Part shown: one piece after another, positions 33,224-36,787 of the stretch
Layout: each line of letters begins with the position of its first letter
Position numbering within the stretch: position 1 is the stretch's first letter
Source of the DNA: Parvibaculum sp.
Lineage (GTDB): Bacteria; Pseudomonadota; Alphaproteobacteria; Parvibaculales; Parvibaculaceae
Reading direction: 5' to 3'
Assembly (NCBI GenBank): GCA_013823365.1
Contig: PNMC01000009.1
Coordinates: 1 to 36,787, forward strand
Length of the DNA stretch: 36,787 bases
Program-made: the position numbers and the translations under genes
Notes under the pieces: generated by a model
What the model was told of the DNA's origin: nothing
The model's database searches: none
What the model saw: the letters and a program-made list of their open reading frames with translations, nothing else

Positions 33224-34237
33224 TCAGAAGAAGGGCGTGGAAGGTGCCGTAAGGGAGGCGGCCAGCAGCATCAGGCCGAGCAGCAGAAGGGCGATACCGC
33301 CGGCCAGCCGGAGGGCGAGTTCGATGCGTTGTGTGCGGGGGCTGTCGACCGTGCCGGCCAGCCGAAGCGCCATGTTCTTGGAAAAGACCGTCAGTATCGC
33401 GAGCGTCGAAACGGTGATGGCGGTGCCGACCGACATGACGACGGCGGATAGCGCGCCGACCGCGAAGGCACCTTGTGTCAGGGCGAACAGCAGCACGAGG
33501 ATCGCCCCGCTGCAGGGCCTGAGGCCAACCGAGAGGATCATGGCAGCCATGGCCTTCCAGTCCCGCGCTGCGCGGATCTCGGCCGGCGTCGGCATATGCG
33601 CATGGTCGTGGCCATGGCTGCAACCGGCTCCATGGTCGTGGTGGTGGTGATGACCGTGATCATGCCCGTGCCCGTGCGAATGCGGGACATGTCTCCTTGC
33701 CCTCCAGCGCTGGACGGCCTGCCAGATGAGCCAGAGACCGACGCCCGCAATGAGAAGGAAGCTTGCCCATTCGATAAAGGGAACCGCATCCGCCGTGGCC
33801 CGGCTCGACAGGCCGATCAGCACCGCGAGAATGCCGACGACGAGAATCGCCGTTACGGCCTGCGCAAAGGCCGAGAGGAAGGCGAGCAGAATTCCGCGCC
33901 GCACCTCCCGTTCGTCGGCAAGGAGATAGGATGTCACCACGATCTTGCCATGGCCGGGGCCGGCCGCATGGAAGACACCGTAGAGAAAGGAAATCGAGAC
34001 GAGGCCCCAGACGGCGGCCGGGGATTGCTGCAGATTGACGGCGCGCAGCGCGCCCGCCATGGCGCGGTAATATTCCTGCTGCATCGAGATGACGTAACGC
34101 ATGAAATCCGCGAAGAGGCCGGGCTCGGGCGGCGGTGCGGCTTCCGTCCCCGGCACGGCGAAGGGGCTCTGTGCCAGTGCGGGCAAGGCGAGGCAAAGGG
34201 CGGCGAGCGCCGCTACTGCGATGGTCCTGCCTCTCAT
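33224..34237 (-). CDS. NicO-type nickel/cobalt exporter with His-rich loop
   Basis: A 337-residue membrane protein with a signal-like N terminus (LALPALAQS) and about six hydrophobic segments. FHAAGPGHGKIVV and LSVGLRPCSGAILVL are motifs of the NicO/RcnA family. Between the two halves lies a loop rich in His and Asp (HGHGHDHGHHHHHDHG, then SHGHDHAH), expected to bind divalent metal. It overlaps the stop of the DUF1007 gene by four bases, a pairing commonly seen with this family. Substrate metal and direction are inferred as Ni/Co efflux, but import or another ion is not excluded. Confidence 0.88.
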   Translation of the reverse strand: MRGRTIAVAALAALCLALPALAQSPFAVPGTEAAPPPEPGLFADFMRYVISMQQEYYRAMAGALRAVNLQQSPAAVWGLVSISFLYGVFHAAGPGHGKIVVTSYLLADEREVRRGILLAFLSAFAQAVTAILVVGILAVLIGLSSRATADAVPFIEWASFLLIAGVGLWLIWQAVQRWRARRHVPHSHGHGHDHGHHHHHDHGAGCSHGHDHAHMPTPAEIRAARDWKAMAAMILSVGLRPCSGAILVLLFALTQGAFAVGALSAVVMSVGTAITVSTLAILTVFSKNMALRLAGTVDSPRTQRIELALRLAGGIALLLLGLMLLAASLTAPSTPFF

Positions 34238-34908
34238 GAGCCCGGCGGACAGGTTACGGTGACGATGGTGGCGAAGTTGGCGCCGAGGCGTGAATTCGGG
34301 TCGGTGAAGGCCGTTTCGGGAAGGCCGATCCAGACATTCTCCACATTGGGTGTCTCGCGTTTCAGCGTGCAGCCCTCCGGTACCTTGCCGGTCATGCGAA
34401 CCGGATCGGTTTTCTCGTAATCGATGGAGATGTAATAGGACGGGTCGTAGATGCGCAGCTTCGCCGGATGCGCCGCCGCCGGGAGTTGCGGCGTTTCGAG
34501 CGGCACGCGGAAAGAAAGCGACAGTCTTCCGGTTTCATCGTCCCAGGCGGACTTGCCGTCAAGCGCAGCACCGAGGGGAGCGGCTTCTCCGCCGAAAGTC
34601 AGTTCGGTGAAGTAGTCCCATTCGGCGAGGTTCTGCAGATTGATCTCTGCGAGCCCCGCCAGCCATTCCTCGTCATAGCCCTTGTCCGTGCGTGCGGCGC
34701 CTTCGACGGCAAAGGCCGAATAGAACTCGTCGAATATCCAGACGATGCCGACGGCTTCGATGCGGCCTTCATCGTCGAAGACAAGCTCGCTGCGCATGTC
34801 GATCCAGACATGCGGGTGAGCCGTGGCGGACGGGGCAGACAGGCACAAGGCAGCGAGCGCGATGAACGCCGCCGCGATGGTTGTCTTGACCTTTCCCCGT
34901 CCGGACAC
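34234..34908 (-). CDS. DUF1007 periplasmic partner of the metal transporter
   Basis: A 224-residue secreted protein beginning at GTG 34908, with signal peptide ALAALCLSAPSATA and mature start HPHVWIDMRSEL, the DUF1007 signature. The FDDEGRIEAVGIVW and YEKTDPVRMTGK stretches are typical. The HPHVW motif may bind metal at the mature N terminus. It is coupled by ATGA to the transporter gene. It follows the acyl-CoA dehydrogenase stop by only 6 bases, so it may lie on that transcript. Confidence 0.88.
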   Translation of the reverse strand: MSGRGKVKTTIAAAFIALAALCLSAPSATAHPHVWIDMRSELVFDDEGRIEAVGIVWIFDEFYSAFAVEGAARTDKGYDEEWLAGLAEINLQNLAEWDYFTELTFGGEAAPLGAALDGKSAWDDETGRLSLSFRVPLETPQLPAAAHPAKLRIYDPSYYISIDYEKTDPVRMTGKVPEGCTLKRETPNVENVWIGLPETAFTDPNSRLGANFATIVTVTCPPGS

Positions 34909-34914
34909 TTTGTC

Positions 34915-36054
34915 TCAATACCCTTCGAGAGTGGCGAAACGCTCGCGATGGAAATTGCCGTCGCCGAAGCTGGCGGCTGCGACGCGGGCCCGCTTCATGA
35001 AGAGGCCGACATCGAACTGGTCGGTCATGCCCATGCCGCCATGCATCTGCAGGCCTTCATTGGTCATGAGCGTCGCGGTGTCCGAAAGCCGCGCCTTGGT
35101 GAGGCAGGCGATCAGCGGCACGTCGTTGCGCCGCTCTTCAAGCGCGGTGAGGCCGTCGAGCACCACCGAACGGCAGAGCTCGATCTCGGCGAAGAGCACG
35201 GCCATGCGGTGCTGCAACGCCTGGAAGGAACCGATGACCTTGCCGAACTGCTTGCGCTCCTTCAGATAGGCAAGCGTCGTGTCGAAGGTTTCCTGGACGA
35301 GGCCGAGCATCTCCGCCGAGAGGCCGATGCGGGCGATGTCGAGCACCTGTTCGAGAACATCGTTGCCGCCATCGATCGAGCCGAGCACGGCGGAGGACGG
35401 AACGGAGACGTTCCTGAACTCGATATTCGCGGCATTGCGGCTGTCGACCATGTGGGTCCGCGTCACCGTTACGCCATCGGCCTTCGGGTCGACGAGGAAG
35501 AGTGTGATGCCGGAGCGGTCGTTGTCGGCGCCGCTGGTGCGGGCGACCACGATCAGCTGGTCGGCCACGTGCCCGTCCAGGACGAAGGTCTTCTTGCCGG
35601 TGATGCGGAAGGACGAGCCGTCCGCTTCGGCGCGGGTCGCGATCCGCGACGGGCTGTGATGCGGGCCTTCCTCGAGCGCCAGCGCCATGATGCGGTCGCC
35701 CGCGGCGATGGCCGAGAGGATTTCCTGGCGCTGCGTTGCATTGCCCGCGAGCTGCACGGCGGACCCGCAGAGAAGGACGGTCGAGACGAGCGGCGTTGCG
35801 GCGAGCGTGCGGCCGGCCTGTTCGAGCACGAGGCCGAGGCCCACGGGGCCGAATTCGGTGCCGCCATACTTCTCGGAGATCATGATACCGGCGAAACCGA
35901 GATCGGACATTTCCTTCCAGGCGGCGCGGTCGAAACCCGACGCATCCTTGCTGTCGCGAAGTTTCCTGAGATTGGCGACGGGAAGGCGCTCCTGAAAGAA
36001 CTGCGTTGCGGTGTCGCGCAGGAGCTGTTGCTCCTCGGTGAGTACAAGTGCCAT
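34915..36054 (-). CDS. Acyl-CoA dehydrogenase, apparently lacking the catalytic Glu
   Basis: A 379-residue ACAD-fold protein. The N-terminal helical domain (EKYGGTEFGPVGLGLVLEQ), the beta domain (ITLFLVDPKADGVTV) and the C-terminal helical domain (LAYLKERKQFGKVIGSFQALQHRMA) are all present, so FAD binding is expected. Near the C terminus, where the catalytic Glu normally occurs in an EGT-type motif, it reads RVAAASFGDGNFHRERFA instead. This resembles subunits of heteromeric ACADs such as the FadE/ChsE pairs of actinobacterial steroid catabolism. The neighbouring ACAD supplies a proper catalytic motif. The substrate is unknown. Confidence 0.9.
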   Translation of the reverse strand: MALVLTEEQQLLRDTATQFFQERLPVANLRKLRDSKDASGFDRAAWKEMSDLGFAGIMISEKYGGTEFGPVGLGLVLEQAGRTLAATPLVSTVLLCGSAVQLAGNATQRQEILSAIAAGDRIMALALEEGPHHSPSRIATRAEADGSSFRITGKKTFVLDGHVADQLIVVARTSGADNDRSGITLFLVDPKADGVTVTRTHMVDSRNAANIEFRNVSVPSSAVLGSIDGGNDVLEQVLDIARIGLSAEMLGLVQETFDTTLAYLKERKQFGKVIGSFQALQHRMAVLFAEIELCRSVVLDGLTALEERRNDVPLIACLTKARLSDTATLMTNEGLQMHGGMGMTDQFDVGLFMKRARVAAASFGDGNFHRERFATLEGY

Positions 36055-36095
36055 TTGTTCAATATTTCGTTTGTTGTTTCGAAATGCCGGATACG

Positions 36096-36119
36096 GGGCG
36101 CGCGGTGAGGCGCGCGCCC
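36096..36119. other. Hairpin between the two acyl-CoA dehydrogenase genes
   Basis: GGGCGCGC and GCGCGCCC form an 8-bp stem with an 8-base loop in the 76-base gap. No T run follows on the minus strand. It could reduce read-through or stabilise the upstream part of the message. Confidence 0.45.
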
Positions 36120-36130
36120 TTCGAATGACG

Positions 36131-36787
36131 TCAGTCGGGCAGGCCCAGAACGCGCTTCGAGACGACGTTCAGCTGAACTTCGCTGGTGCCGCCTTCGATG
36201 GAGTTCCCCTTCGAGCGGAGCCAGGAGCGCGTGATGCCGATTTCATCGTCGTTGAAACCGTCGCCTTCCCAGCCGAGCGCCTGCGTGCCCATCAGTTCGA
36301 GCAGCAGTTCATAGCGGCGCTTGTTGAGCTCCGTGCCGTAATATTTGAAGATCGAGCTTGCGGCGCCCGGGCCCTGACCGGCTTTCGCCTCTTCCATCGA
36401 GCGCTGCATGGTGAGGGCGAAGGCCTTCGAGTCCATCTTCTGACGGGTGATGTGGTCGCGGAGCTGCGGGCTCGCGATACGGCCATCGACTTCGCCGAAA
36501 TATTCCTTCGCCACCTGGTCGAGGCCGCCAAGGCCGCTGCCGGAGCCGACGCCGCCAAGGCCCATGCCGGAGATCATCTCGCGCTCGTGCTGCAGCAGGC
36601 GCTTGGCGATGGTCCAGCCCTTGTTCAGTTCGCCGACGAGATTGCCTTTCGGCACCTTCACATCGGTGAAGAAGGTTTCGCAGAAGGGCGAGGCGCCGGA
36701 GATCATGGTGATCGGGCGGGCTTCCACGCCGGGCGACATCATGTCGAAGAGCAGGAAGCTGATGCCGTCATGCTTCGTCGTCGGGTC
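36131..36787 (-). CDS. Acyl-CoA dehydrogenase, 3' part (runs off the window)
   Basis: The frame stays open to the window edge, so 219 codons of a larger gene are visible, beginning DPTTKHDGISFLLFDM of the beta domain. WTIAKRLLQHEREMISG starts the C-terminal domain. Near the end, NSIEGGTSEVQLNVVSKRVLGLP has the Glu-Gly-x-Thr-Ser-Glu arrangement of the catalytic region and ends in the normal ACAD fashion. A conspicuous Gly/Ser stretch (GLGGVGSGSGLGGLD) lies after the HEREM motif. It is the upstream partner of the Glu-less ACAD, so the two probably form an alpha2beta2 enzyme acting on a bulky or branched acyl-CoA. Confidence 0.9.
   Translation of the reverse strand, partial: DPTTKHDGISFLLFDMMSPGVEARPITMISGASPFCETFFTDVKVPKGNLVGELNKGWTIAKRLLQHEREMISGMGLGGVGSGSGLGGLDQVAKEYFGEVDGRIASPQLRDHITRQKMDSKAFALTMQRSMEEAKAGQGPGAASSIFKYYGTELNKRRYELLLELMGTQALGWEGDGFNDDEIGITRSWLRSKGNSIEGGTSEVQLNVVSKRVLGLPD

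Noticed and set aside
1-36787. CRISPR arrays, insertion sequences, prophage or integrase genes
   Set aside because: I saw no spaced direct repeats, transposase or integrase motifs, and no attachment-site duplication at the tRNA. The window looks like stable chromosomal backbone.

Overview
The window comes from a high-GC alphaproteobacterium. It carries the cell-cycle master regulator ctrA (5' end only), the CtrA inhibitor sciP (DUF1153), the sigma54 activator flbD, a flagellar gene order like that of Caulobacter and the Rhizobiales, and an alphaproteobacterial chemotaxis operon. Parvibaculum or a close relative is my best guess, but no species-level marker is present.

Region 1 (1-15.1 kb) is flagellar and cell-cycle. 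ctrA points left off the window edge, and fliI-fliJ and yajQ run to the right. A minus-strand block runs mnmA<->fliK divergently, then fliK-flgD, sciP, and the operon fliF-fliG-fliH-fliN-flbD-flhA. The best regulatory signal is a pair of near-identical 19-bp palindromes (CCCGGCAA...TTGCCGGG type). Each lies about 92-98 bp upstream of a GG-N10-GC sigma54 promoter, one for fliF and one for fliK. They look like FlbD (ftr) enhancers, so flbD sits in an operon it probably activates. The fliK site has a perfect IHF consensus between enhancer and promoter, and it also covers the likely start point of the divergent mnmA promoter. CtrA-like TTAA pairs lie before ctrA/fliI, sciP and fliF.

Region 2 (15.2-17.3 kb) has a PmtA-like methyltransferase, a tRNA-Met(CAT) with a clear sigma70 promoter, and a Crp/FNR-type regulator interrupted by a single-base frameshift in a G run.

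Region 3 (17.3-26.7 kb) is one compact chemotaxis operon: soluble PAS chemoreceptor, STAS protein, cheY, cheA, cheW, cheR, cheB, a second cheY, cheD and three accessory genes. The accessory genes include a receiver with Glu in place of the phospho-acceptor Asp, followed with an ATGA overlap by a small helical protein resembling a histidine phosphotransfer domain that lacks its His.

Region 4 (26.7-36.8 kb) is mixed metabolism: a secreted Asn-rich peptide, rluA, a GIY-YIG protein, an ExoD-family protein, an ergothioneine operon (egtB-egtD followed by a GST), a cold-shock gene with terminator, two small unknowns, a NicO-type metal exporter with a DUF1007 partner, and two adjacent acyl-CoA dehydrogenases, only one of which shows the catalytic Glu motif. 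The second runs off the right edge.
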